Source of the DNA: Steromphala cineraria
Lineage: Eukaryota; Mollusca; Gastropoda; Trochida; Trochidae
DNA length: 64,000 nucleotides
Assembly: GCA_916613615.1 (NCBI GenBank)
Contig: OU744728.1
Location: forward strand, 33,750,450-33,814,449
Direction of reading: 5' to 3'
The position numbers were made by a program, and so were the translations under genes. The notes below the pieces were generated by a model. It worked only from the letters and a program-made list of their open reading frames with translations. It made no database searches and had not been told where the DNA came from. Positions 12,133 to 22,854 of this stretch are shown here, one piece after another. Numbering within the stretch: position 1 is the stretch's first letter; every line of letters begins with the position of its first letter.

Positions 12133-15100
12133 AGCTTTACAGATTGTCTCGTCTTGCACGTGCATCATGCTCAACATGATACAAGAGTTGGCTGTCGATA
12201 ACACAGACTTACGAAACACCGTAAAAGTCATATTCACTTCAAATCAATTTATCAGATATCACACTTTCTCATGAAATATTTTTTGACTATCTGAACCAAT
12301 ACTTCACCTGTATTATTTGTATATTATTCTCCATATTTCTCATCCAAAACGATGAGATTATGTTATTTGTTTCTTTTATTCTCCTTTCTGTTCACTTTAA
12401 CACATCATTTCAAAGATTACCTTCGCCTCAAGAACCTTTTGTCATGTATTCACGATTTTTGTTTTCACAATTCAAAATGTAATTCATCATTTGCGGTAAC
12501 GCCATATGAATTCAAACTCTTAATATCTACGTGTTTTATTTGCCATTCAATATCTTTGTACGAACCCACCAACCCTGATACTTCTTTTTTCTTGTTCGAC
12601 AATGATTGATATAATGCAATATAGACAAGCGGTGGGTTCGTTTGTTTGTCACATTCAAAGCAAATCTGCCTTTAAATTTAGAAGACGGTGCTATCTATTT
12701 TCAATATTGTGTCTCTATGACAACCGAGTATCCTTGCTTATTACCTTACTCCTTTTGACCTGTGGTGATGTTCACCCACATCCAGGACCATTTCAAACAT
12801 CCGATCTTAAAATTATACATTTAAATGTACGAAGTTTAAAAGATAAACTAGATATACTCCAAGCTGAATTAAAACCATATGATGTGATTTGTGTAACTGA
12901 ATCATGGTTGCATAATGGAATAGAAAGTATTAATATAGAAATACCAGGTTATCATTTACCATTAAGAAAAGATAGACAAACCAGGGGTGGAGGGGTGGCT
13001 GTATATATAAAACAATGCTTGATTTTTGAGTGCATGGACATTTTAGACCTGCCTGCTCTTGAGGCACTATGGGTTAAGATTAAATGTAAAAAACGCAATT
13101 ACTTAATTGGAACTTTCTATAGAGCAGACAAGAGTGATGCTTATTGGGACTTGATAGAGGAATCTATCACTAATGCTGTCGATATTGGCTTAGTAACAAT
13201 TGTAACTGGTGATTTTAATGAAGATATTCTGTCAATGTGTTCAAACAGAATAGAACAAATCAAAGTATTGAATGGATTATCTCAAATCATTACTGATCCC
13301 ACAAGGATCACACCTACTTCTAGAACTTTGATTGATCTTATCTTTATTTCACACACTTCCCTTATAAAAGATTCTGGTGTACTCGACCCTATATGTAGTG
13401 ATCACTGTCCGGTATATGTTTCTCTAAATGAGAACGTAGCAAAAACATCCACCTATAAACGAAAGATTTTTGACTACAAGCTAGCTGATATTAATGCATT
13501 AACTGACGAACTTAGTCTTGTTGACTGGGATGAAATATTTTCCTCTCAAGATGTTAATCTGGTAACAGATCATATAACCACTACCATAATGAATCTGTGC
13601 AATAAACATGTTCCTAATAAAATTGTCACAATCAGACCAAACGATGCTCCATGGATGAATAGTGAAACTCGGAGTCTTATCCGAAAGCGTAATCGTATAC
13701 ATAAGCTTGCAAAACGGCGTAATTCACCTTCCGATTGGGCAAAGTTCAGGCAATACAGAAACAAAGTGATATCCTCAGTAAGAACTGCAAAACAAATATA
13801 CATAGACAAAATTGATAAAATGGTTAATGAAAATCATGGCACAAAACTCTGGTGGCGTCTCATTAAACACTTCACTAAAACCAAAAATTCATTAGGAACA
13901 TTTCCTCCTGTACTTCATGATGATAAACTATACGATAATAGTTTGGATATTGCAAATATTATGAATCAATACTTCACTGACCAAACTAAAGTCAGTTATC
14001 CTGACAAACAAATCGAAGAAGTTAATTCTACCATTAGCCATTCACTAAGTGATCTTTATCTAAATACAAATGAAGTTCATGATATTCTCTCCTCAGTAGA
14101 TACAACAAAAGCGACAGGACCGGACGGCATTAGCAATAAGTTCCTAAGGATGAACGCTCAACTGTTAGCTGGTCCACTTACAGAAGTTTTTAACCTATCG
14201 CTTTCTAAAGAGACATTCCCGCAAATTTGGAAAGATGCCTCCGTTGTCCCGATTCATAAAAAAGGTAGTATTAACGACTGCTCGAATTACAGACCTGTTG
14301 CGCTTACAAGTTGTTTGGCCAAAGTTTTTGAAAAATGTGTTTTTAAACATGTGTATAATTTTTTCAGAGATAACAATATACTGTCTAACCTTCAGTCCGG
14401 ATTTACACCAGGGGACTCCACTGTCAATCAACTTACATATCTTTATGATTTTATAGCTGAAGCAGTAGATAAAGGTAAGGAAGTAAAAGCGGTCTTCTGC
14501 GATGTTAGTAAAGCGTTCGATAGAGTTTGGCATAAGGGCATCATACACAAATTAAAGAAAAATGGAATAAATGGAAATTTGTTAAACTGGTTCGAGAGCT
14601 ATCTTGAGAACAGGGAACAATGTGTTGTTATTAATGGTTTCCGATCTGATAACAGGGGCGTCTTCGCTGGCGTGCCACAGGGTTCCGTATTGGGACCGTT
14701 ATTGTTTATTGTATATATTAACGATATAGTCGAAGGCATCAATAGCAATATACGGCTCTTCGCGGACGATACATCTCTATATGCGATTATCGGTGATCCT
14801 TTCGAAACTTCTGTTGATATAAATGATGACTTGAAGCGAATTTCTGAATGGGCAGACAAATGGCAGGTATCATTCAACCCAAATAAAACAGTTTCCATTC
14901 GTTTTACTCGTAAATTGCAACCAGTTCAAATGCCAGATTTGACTATGAATGATGAGATTATCGACTCGGTTGAAAGTCACAAACATTTGGGTCTTATTTT
15001 ACAACATGACTGTTCTTGGAACGACCATATTAACGACATTGTTAAAAAGGTTGCGCCAATGGTTAATTGTCTGAGAAGTCTAAAATACAGATTGAACCGA

Positions 15101-16249
15101 AAAACTTTAGAGATCATGTATAAACAGTACATTCTACCTGTATTTGACTACTGCAGTCATATATGGGATAATTGTACAAAGCAACAAGCAGAAATGTTAG
15201 AAAAACTCAATCTTGATGCTCTGAGAACCGTTTGTGGTGCCGTCCGTGGTACGAGTCATGATAAAATATATAAAGAAACGAACTGTAAACCATTATGCCA
15301 TAGACGATATGTTAACAAAATGAGTTTGTTTTATAAAATGGTCAATAATGATACACCAAGTTACCTTAGCAACCTAGTACCTCCGAAAATATCAGATGTT
15401 ATTGATTACAATCTTCGTGATGACTCAAAACTTCAGACCATAAACTGTAAAACTGTAAATTATGCAAAATCCTTCCTTCCAGACTCGGTTAAATTATGGA
15501 ATTCATTACCAATAGAACATAGAAATTCGCCATCTTTATCTACTTTTAAAAAAGCTATAGCCAATGAAACTATCATGTATAGTACTTTCAATTTAAATTT
15601 TGGTAATAGATTTTCTCAAATAATACACACTCGTCTTAGACTTGAATGCAGCGATTTAAATGCTCACAAGTTTGAAAGATTTGTATCACAAATTCCCGCC
15701 TGTTCCTGTGGCCATAACTATGAAGATTCGACACATTACTTTTTTACATGTCCTCTGTACACCCATATAAGGCAAAATATGTTCTTCTATAATAAAGGTT
15801 TTGATTTGAGATCGGTCTTATTTGGAAACCCAAATTGTTCTTCTTGTGTTAATAATGAACTTTTGATATCTGTGCACGAATTCATAAATTTAACTGGCAG
15901 ATTTGCAACTTATTGATTAATTGATAAATGATTTATAAAATATGAATTATAGGCATTTTTTTTTATGTTGTAGTGTTTAAGATTGTTGGTGTTTATTTAT
16001 TCAGAAAAATAACATAATTGTTAAACAACCATTCGTTATCATGTTGGCGTTTTTATAGATTATAAGACAACTTTTGTAAATTCACAATGACTTGTTATTT
16101 ACCTTGTTGGCGTTTGTATAAATGATATATATATATTTTTTGTAAATTCACCATGACATGTTCTACATCTTGTATTTTGGAGCGGTATTAACATAAGCTT
16201 TTAGCTTGTTTACCAATCCAATTCTTTATTGAAATAAATATGTTTAAAC
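12133..16249 (+). mobile_element. CR1/L2-like non-LTR retrotransposon, apparently full ORF2
   Basis: About 470 bp of 5' sequence, a single uninterrupted 1104-residue ORF (12602-15916) and about 330 bp of 3' UTR ending GAAATAAATATGTTTAAA. The related LINE at 18004-20958 has the same 3' end, which fixes the boundary near 16249. The 5' boundary is placed where similarity to the RNase H LINE copy ends. I saw no obvious target-site duplication. Confidence 0.8.
12602..15916 (+). CDS. LINE ORF2: APE endonuclease and reverse transcriptase
   Basis: This 1104-residue protein would nick target DNA and copy element RNA by target-primed reverse transcription. Residues 55-63 are GDVHPHPGP, a degenerate 2A-like motif after a hydrophobic leader (44-53). 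The endonuclease follows: LNVRSL (74-79), VTESWL (catalytic Glu 100), GDFNED (203-208), TLIDLIFIS, SDHCPV (266-271). Reverse transcriptase motifs include ATGPDG, VVPIHKKG, KAFDRVWHKG, GVPQGSVLGPLLFIVYINDI, and the catalytic FADD at 720-723. The C-terminus has CSCG(x)6STHYFFTC, a cysteine/histidine knuckle typical of this group. All key residues are present with no frameshift, so it may be recently active. The clade (CR1/L2 side of the Jockey supergroup) is judged from motifs only. The ATG at 12602 gives the longest frame; 12614 is an alternative. Confidence 0.93.
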   Translation: MIDIMQYRQAVGSFVCHIQSKSAFKFRRRCYLFSILCLYDNRVSLLITLLLLTCGDVHPHPGPFQTSDLKIIHLNVRSLKDKLDILQAELKPYDVICVTESWLHNGIESINIEIPGYHLPLRKDRQTRGGGVAVYIKQCLIFECMDILDLPALEALWVKIKCKKRNYLIGTFYRADKSDAYWDLIEESITNAVDIGLVTIVTGDFNEDILSMCSNRIEQIKVLNGLSQIITDPTRITPTSRTLIDLIFISHTSLIKDSGVLDPICSDHCPVYVSLNENVAKTSTYKRKIFDYKLADINALTDELSLVDWDEIFSSQDVNLVTDHITTTIMNLCNKHVPNKIVTIRPNDAPWMNSETRSLIRKRNRIHKLAKRRNSPSDWAKFRQYRNKVISSVRTAKQIYIDKIDKMVNENHGTKLWWRLIKHFTKTKNSLGTFPPVLHDDKLYDNSLDIANIMNQYFTDQTKVSYPDKQIEEVNSTISHSLSDLYLNTNEVHDILSSVDTTKATGPDGISNKFLRMNAQLLAGPLTEVFNLSLSKETFPQIWKDASVVPIHKKGSINDCSNYRPVALTSCLAKVFEKCVFKHVYNFFRDNNILSNLQSGFTPGDSTVNQLTYLYDFIAEAVDKGKEVKAVFCDVSKAFDRVWHKGIIHKLKKNGINGNLLNWFESYLENREQCVVINGFRSDNRGVFAGVPQGSVLGPLLFIVYINDIVEGINSNIRLFADDTSLYAIIGDPFETSVDINDDLKRISEWADKWQVSFNPNKTVSIRFTRKLQPVQMPDLTMNDEIIDSVESHKHLGLILQHDCSWNDHINDIVKKVAPMVNCLRSLKYRLNRKTLEIMYKQYILPVFDYCSHIWDNCTKQQAEMLEKLNLDALRTVCGAVRGTSHDKIYKETNCKPLCHRRYVNKMSLFYKMVNNDTPSYLSNLVPPKISDVIDYNLRDDSKLQTINCKTVNYAKSFLPDSVKLWNSLPIEHRNSPSLSTFKKAIANETIMYSTFNLNFGNRFSQIIHTRLRLECSDLNAHKFERFVSQIPACSCGHNYEDSTHYFFTCPLYTHIRQNMFFYNKGFDLRSVLFGNPNCSSCVNNELLISVHEFINLTGRFATY

Positions 16250-16512
16250 CACATGTAAGAAGAGGATTTTGCCAGTTCAAAACAAGTATACTTTGTTGAA
16301 GTTATTCAAGACCGATTATTATTCTAAAATGAGTGATCTCTTTAAAAACTATTTTTCAAATTGTTACCTATGTACGGATTGTGTTCATCGATATGATGTT
16401 ATCATCCGCAAATTATCTTTGTTTTCTGAAGGACACGCATTTGAATAAGCCTATTGGTTGTTTGCGTATCCTATTTCATGTATGATTAACATTACTTTTT
16501 TTTCCGATCACC
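16250..16512 (+). repeat. Sequence A, right copy (263 bp direct repeat)
   Basis: Apparently identical to 8836-9098. It begins right after the LINE 3' end and is followed by TTAA (16513-16516). Non-coding. Confidence 0.85.
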
Positions 16513-16516
16513 TTAA

Positions 16517-16938
16517 CATGCATATATATATTAACTTATTCAATACTGTACTGTTGTGATGTTACTTAAGCATAAATGAAGATTGTATAAAACATTTTGG
16601 TTACAAAACTATACTATACAGAATTTGAAAATCTGAAGCTACACGACAATGAGTGTTAATTTTGTTTCATCTGATAAAACGTAATGATTGTTCAATTCTA
16701 TTCCGCTGGGTCATTTTAGATCCGAAAACATTTCTCTAAGACAAAACAGCTCGATAGGAACAAGATAATGATTCAGCCAATCAACGACCGCATGTCATAA
16801 AGGGAAATTCCCCGGTCCCAATGACCGCACCTCGTTTGGCCGGCGCCCAGTCCGTGTCACGTGACCTCTTTCCTCGGCTATGGCATTACGTAACTGCTGG
16901 TCAATTAGGCGTGAAAGCCTCGAAGTACTAGTTCCCCT
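16517..16938 (-). mobile_element. TTAA-bounded module B, inverted copy
   Basis: Reverse complement of 9103-9522, running from CATGCATATATATA to CGAAGTACTAGTTCCCCT, between TTAA at 16513-16516 and TTAA at 16939-16942. The second TTAA also starts the next MITE. One small indel (AATCATGACG against AACGTAATGATT) distinguishes the copies. Confidence 0.75.
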
Positions 16939-17225
16939 TTAAAGGGGCAGTAGCACGTTTTTAGGGGGAATATAAGGTGATGTCATGAAAATGAAAATAA
17001 ATGGTTCCAGTTGAAAGACAATGTATTTAAACTAAATGAAGCAGTTATTATTTGAATATATAACTTAAAGTTCAGCCATACGATTCCTTTTTCTTACAAA
17101 AATGAATTAAAGGTGTTCACAAAAAAATGGCCGCCAATGGATTTTATGTGAATCCTCATATTTTGTCCTCGGACTATGGGTGATCGGCTTGTGTAATGAG
17201 ATTGTTGACACTGTCAATATGTAAT

Positions 17226-17372
17226 AGTTACTAGCATAGTAAATTGTATGCATCGGATAATGGCAGGGACACTTTGTCCGAGAGGCCAGTACGAGGCGGA
17301 GCCGAGTACTGGCTCGAGGACAAAGTTTCCCTGCCATTATCCGATGCATACAATTTACTATGCTAGTAACTG
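17226..17372. repeat. Short fold-back element 2
   Basis: Inverted arms of about 65 nt: AGTTACTAGCATAGTAAATT, GTATGCATCGGATAATGGCA and CCAGTAC on the left, mirrored on the right. The loop is GAGGCGGAGCC. It sits at the left junction of the insertion in the split MITE. Confidence 0.75.
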
Positions 17373-18003
17373 ACTTACATCTCACTTAATCCGAGTACAA
17401 TAAACCACAAAATTAATATTTTAAAATAAACTTTTAATTTTCGATTACCTTCCAAGGGCCCCTTCACTGTTTTATGAATGAAGTTTGTAGTACTATGAAT
17501 GGTGTAAGAGCACGTGCTTCTTGCTTGTCAAAGCGCAAGGCACGAAGTAAATGTTTTTGGCTTGCAGACTTCGTGCACTCCATGAATACGAGCCTGTTTC
17601 AAGACAAAGTTTCACAGGTTGTCCATTTCTGTTTCGATTTTGAAGGTAGAAGACGTGTCATTAGAGTCCTCATAGACAGCTAAATTTTGACAGTGGTTTC
17701 TACTTTTGAAACGTTTCTCTTGGATTTCTAATGAAAAGGTACTTTAATCATTCCCATAACAAGTTTAGCCAAAAGAAATATGATCTTTTCTATGAAATAA
17801 ATTAATTATGTATCATTATCAAATTATTTTGGATATTTCTAGACTTATTTTCCTTACATAACGAAAGTTTTGGTGCAACACAAATCATATTATGTTTATT
17901 TCTTGGTATCGTTTTTTTCTAGTCTAAACTAAAGTCTACAGTGTTATTAGGTGATTTTAATATTTTGATTTTTGATATTTTGCAAAGTATTATGATTATT
18001 TTA

Positions 18004-20958
18004 CAGCTTGTTTTATTTATCCCACTATTGGGACCTGATTGAAGAGTCTATTGGTTTAGCTATAGATACTAATATTAAAACGATTGTGCTTGGTGATTTT
18101 AATGCTAACTTGTTGAATAGAAAGGATCCTAATATTGAACATATCAAGTCTATTTATGGCATGGAACAATTGATAAATGAGGCGACACGTATAACTCAAC
18201 ATTCAAAGACACTTATAGACATAATATTAGTTTCTTGTCCTGATATTGTAATATCATCTTATGTTACACCTCCAATCTGTAGTGATCATTGTTCAGTGAG
18301 CGTGTCCCTGAAGTGTCCTAAACAGTCTAGGAAAGCCTACTCAAGAATCATTTATAATTATGAAAATATTGATTTAGATACATTTCGACAGAATACGAAT
18401 AATGTTGATTGGAACTTCATTACACAAGATGAAGATGTAAATAATAGTGCACCTAAATTTGTAAATGCACTTAGAGATCTTTGTTCTTCAAATATTCCAA
18501 ATAAAACTGTTATTATTCGCCCTAATGATGCTCCATGGATGAACGGATTTATTAGAAAGCTCATGCGTAAAAAGAATAGAATTCACAGAAAGGCAAAACA
18601 AAGTAATTCATCCAGTAACTGGGAAAAGTTTAGAAAATGTCGCAATAACTTAATATCGGAGATACGTAAAAGCAAAGCATTATATGTTGACAAACTTGAT
18701 AAGGTTGTTAATACCGAACACGGTAGCAAATGTTGGTGGCAAATTATCAAAACTTATCTTAAAAATACAGACAAAGCTAAGGTATTTCCTCACATTGAAC
18801 ATGATAATTTTGTGTATGAAGATGACACTGATAAAGCTAATATATTGAATGACTACTTTGTGAGTATAGCACGGGTTAATGATGATTCTGATGATAATGT
18901 AGAAATAGATTCTAATGTGGATGTCAATCATTGTCTCTATGATTTAAGATTAGAAAGTGTAGAAGTTAGGGATATTTTATTATCACTTGATGTTACAAAA
19001 GCAACAGGCCCAGATCATATTAATAATCGGGTCTTAAAATGTTTAGCTGAACAGTTGTCAGTTCCTCTCTGCAATCTTTTCAATATTTCACTAGCAACGT
19101 CTGAGTTCCCACATTTATGGAAATATGCATCTGTAGTTCCAATACATAAGAAAAATGATATTCATAATTGTACAAATTATCGACCTGTCTCACTTACCAG
19201 CTGTTTATCAAAAGTCTTTGAAAAGTGTGTTTTTAAACATGTATCCAACTTCTTTTTAGATAATGAAACTATAACTTCATTTCAGTCAGGTTTTACGACT
19301 GGTGATTCTACATCATATCAGCTCACCCATCTATATGATTATATTGCTAAGGCGATGGATAGCGGCAAGGAGGTACGCGCTGTTTTTTGTGATATAAGTA
19401 AAGCGTTCGACAGGGTATGGCATAAGGGTCTCCTGCATAAGTTATGGGCTAATGGGATACGGGGTTCTCTCCTATCATGGTTTGAAAGTTATTTAAATAA
19501 TAGAATACAATTCACAGTAATTAATGGGTACAAATCAAATGTGAAATCAATTGAAGCTGGTGTTCCCCAAGGGTCAGTTTTAGGACCTCTGCTCTTTTTA
19601 GTTTATATCAATGACATTGTTGAAGATATCCAATGTAACATTAAACTATTTGCTGATGATACTTCTCTATATGTTATAATAGATGATCCTGTTTTATCTT
19701 CCAATAAGTTAAATGATGATTTGGATTTAATAGGTAAATGGGCACATAAATGGAAGGTAGATTTCAACCCCAACAAAACAGAATCGATAACTTTTTCAAG
19801 AAAGAAAACTGTAACATTAATGCCAGATCTGATTATGAATGGTGAACAAATTAAATCCGTTGATAGTCATAAACATTTGGGATTGACCCTGCAAAGTGAT
19901 GGCCATTGGAAAACACATATAAATGATACTATTTCTAAGGTTAGCCCTATGATTAATTGCCTGAGAAGTCTCAAATATCGCCTTCAAAGAAAAACTTTAC
20001 AGACTTTATACAGCTCATTCATTTTACCGATATTTGATTATTGTGATTATATTTGGAATAATTGTATGCAAAGTCAAGAGCTGTTATTAGAGAAACTTCA
20101 CTTAGATGCCCTTAGAACCATATGTGGATCCGTTAGAGGAGTTACCCATTCCAAAATCTATCTTGAAACTGGTTTTACATCTCTAAGCGAACGTCGCAGA
20201 ACTCATCAAATGTGTGTTTTTCATAAAATGTTCTATAACAAAACTCCAAAATATTTATCTGATTTAATTCCATTCAACATATCCTCCGTATCCACGTATG
20301 AATCAAGATCATCTAACACACTTCAAGTTCCTCTTTGTCGCACAGAATCGTATAAAAGATCATTTTTACCATCTTCTGTGTTGCAATGGAATATGTTAGA
20401 TAATGAAACTAGAAATGTAGATTCCGTTGCTTCGTTTAAAAAACACTTTGATCGAAATGTCTCATGTAATGTGCATCATGTCTTCAGAAATATTGGAACA
20501 AGAACCAACCAAATTATACACTGTAAATTAAGACTTGGCTGCAGCAATCTTAACGCACATAAATTTGATCGTTTTTTACAAAATATGTCAACATGCACTT
20601 GCGGTCATCATTATGAAGATGTGATTCATTATCTATTTATCTGTCCAAATTACTCTACATTTCGATCGAAGTGTTTTTTCTATGTCAACGGTTATGATAT
20701 TCAAACTATATTATTTGGCAATTACTCTCTTACTGAGGACATCAACCTGAAAATTTTGGAATCTGTACATGACTATTTTACCCTTACAAACCGCTTTTCT
20801 AGTTAAATATCACTACTGGTTTTGTATAATTGTGTTTTGTCTATGAATGATGAATGAACATATGTTATATATCTATTTATTTTGTATGGGAGAGGTATTC
20901 AGATAGGCTTTATAACCTGTTTACCAATCCCTTTCTTTTGAAATAAATATTGTTTAAA
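18004..20958 (+). mobile_element. CR1/L2-like LINE, 5'-truncated
   Basis: Same family as 12133-16249. It lacks the 5' region and the first half of the endonuclease, starting at the equivalent of residue about 180 of the intact element. The 3' UTR ends TTTACCAATCC, then GAAATAAATATTGTTTAAA, matching the intact copy. 5' truncation is usual for LINE insertions. Confidence 0.82.
18008..20806 (+). pseudogene. Truncated LINE ORF2: partial endonuclease and full reverse transcriptase
   Basis: A 932-residue open frame. It keeps GDFN (29-32), TLIDIILVS and SDH (91-93), but the N-terminal endonuclease residues including the catalytic Glu are gone. Reverse transcriptase motifs are complete: ATGPDH, VVPIHKKND, KAFDRVWHKG, GVPQGSVLGPLL, FADD (548-551). 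The knuckle CTCGHHYEDVIHYLFIC is present near the C-terminus. It aligns along its length with the ORF at 12602-15916 but is clearly divergent, so it is a different subfamily. The open frame is surprisingly free of stops for a dead copy, which points to a recent insertion. The first ATG is fortuitous. Confidence 0.85.
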
Positions 20959-21242
20959 TCATTTGATTATTGATACTTTCCGTTCAATTCTTTGTCTATG
21001 TTGTTGATTGATTGTTTTAAACCATGTGTAGGAAAGGTTTACAAAAGTGTCCTTGCATCAGATGGCAGGAGTATTTGACCTAAGAGTTCCCGATATCGAT
21101 AATGAACAGGACACTTTTATGAATGGTTGCCATGGACGACGAGGGCTAAGTGGGATGTAAAATACATTTAGCATTTACTTACAATTATAAGTGAAATATT
21201 TAAAATTTATAATTATCAAATAACGTGCCACTGCCCCTTTAA

Positions 21243-22094
21243 GGGGAGATAATTCGAAATGAAAATTGAAATTAAAAAATCGGGCTTGACACAAACCTAC
21301 CATATATTACAATGTAGCATAAGTTTTGTTAAATATATCCATAGAGAAAAATAAAGTCACAATATCAGTCATCAAAACAATGTTTATTAATTAATTAATC
21401 ATTATAAATTTATTTTTATCTTTAATTATGTCAAGTTATTTCATCACGAGGTTCTATCTCGTATGACACCGACACTAACATAACATGTTATCAGCAAGCA
21501 AACATATGTTGAATATTTCCTTTGGTCCGGTACATGGATAATTTTGAATTTTAATTCATATTTCTCTCTATATTTTCATTTAAAAATAACAATAAGACAA
21601 AGGTATTTTATTTTACAAGATTAAATTTGAGATGACATCGATGATTGTGTAATGGACATCCGGTGTAAACATCGACTCGCTTGACTTGTTCGGTTGGCAG
21701 ATACCCCTCACTTGTATTGGGCGAACCCCTTCTTTGACCCCCTAATTTCTGGCATAAAAAACTCGCCTTATACATTGAAATATACGGTAGATCTTCATAG
21801 GGACTATGATCCCTCAAAATTTTATGAAATTCGGTCTTACTGTTTCTTCAGAATCTTCTACACAAAAAACATGCAAATAATAATAAGAAAAACACGGATA
21901 ATACCAATAGGTCTTCAGACTTTCGTCTTGATGACCTAATGAGCTAATAATACATCTAGGCATTGAACAAAAGAAAACACCAAACGAGAAGTGTGGTATA
22001 ATAAATGCTCAGTAGCAAAAGTGTTGCTTGTCAACAAAGAAGTTCCGGGTTGGAAACTCGCCTTGTTGTTTCGTAAATATAATTTTTTTTATCA
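21243..22094. other. Non-coding interval
   Basis: No gene seen. 21860-21930 resembles 2395-2490 and is probably the end of a dispersed repeat. Confidence 0.45.
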
Positions 22095-22095
22095 T

Positions 22096-22250
22096 TTGTC
22101 CATTTGTTGAGATAACCAACCTTTGTCCTTTTGTTGAGATAACCAACCTTTGTCCTTTTGTTGAGATAACCAACCTTTGTCCTTTTGTTGAGATAACCAA
22201 CCTGTGTCCTTTTGTTGAGATAACCAACCTTGTCCTTTTGTTGAGATTAC
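22096..22250 (+). repeat. 27-bp tandem repeat, about 6 copies
   Basis: Unit GAGATAACCAACCTTTGTCC plus TTTTGTT. Because 27 is a multiple of three, a 9-residue repeat appears in several frames on both strands, which is a by-product. Confidence 0.9.
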
Positions 22251-22460
22251 AGAGTATAACTTAACCTTAAACAAAGGACATAACTTCCCCAATGGTGAAA
22301 CCACTGTATAAAAGTTGTACCCTCGCTGCACCCTTCTTTAATATTGTTATCCCCAATTCTAGGACCTTTCCCAGAAGGAGGGGAGATTTTTGGAAAACTA
22401 AAACAACTACCCTGTGGTAGGTTATAATACAAAGAAACTTGAGAAAATGAATTTTAAAGA

Positions 22461-22466
22461 TTTATT
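22461..22466 (-). promoter_or_regulatory. Candidate poly(A) signal for the smoothelin-like gene
   Basis: AATAAA on the minus strand, about 2.5 kb past the stop codon. I saw no clear AATAAA closer to the stop. If used, the 3' UTR would contain the 30-bp tandem array at 22855-23600. A variant signal nearer the stop is equally possible. Confidence 0.2.
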
Positions 22467-22854
22467 TGCTGAAATAGAGATACAAACATAATGCATAACA
22501 TATTGAGAGGTAAATGCACAGAGCTCCACTGTAGTACCAGCAGCAGGTGTGGAAGAGTTCAACATGCAGTCTGCACATTAAGGCTTAGTTCCCAGAGTCA
22601 AAATAGCACTTGATTTCAGTCAACTCTGTTTATAACAATGTGAAATGAATTTGTTTTTCTCTAAACTTAAAGATTATCTTGAATTATTTTTTACTCAATA
22701 AAGTACATCATATAGATGCCTTACACAAATCACTTTTACACTTTCCTGTTTAATTGTTAATCAGATATCAGTTACCTTGAGAGTAGCATATTGAACTCTG
22801 GCCAGTTGCTGTGGTGGCTGAATCATGATGCATGCATCCAGCTTCATGATACAC

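Larger units (their letters stand above)
17375..21160. mobile_element. Nested element with TTACATC(T/C)CACTTA inverted ends
   Basis: The left end is TTACATCTCACTTA and the right end, reverse-complemented, is TTACATCCCACTTA (13 of 14 match). It interrupts the MITE and itself contains the truncated LINE. The stretch 17380-18000 holds no convincing gene; a small plus-strand open frame at 17474-17683 has no recognised similarity. Class unknown. Confidence 0.5.
16943..21238. mobile_element. TTAA MITE split by a 3.9-kb nested insertion
   Basis: Ends are TTAA-AGGGGCAGTAGCACGTT and, reverse-complemented, TTAA-AGGGGCAGTGGCACGTTA, bounded by TTAA at 16939 and 21239. Sequence at 16943-17221 and 21161-21238 together matches the intact MITE at 35785-36140 in reverse orientation. 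Everything between is an insertion: a fold-back element, then a segment with inverted ends carrying a truncated LINE. Confidence 0.8.

Noticed and set aside
12352..12609. 85-residue frame overlapping the LINE ORF2 start by 8 nt, as a possible ORF1
   Set aside because: No RNA-binding, zinc-knuckle or coiled-coil feature; composition looks like chance translation of AT-rich 5' sequence.
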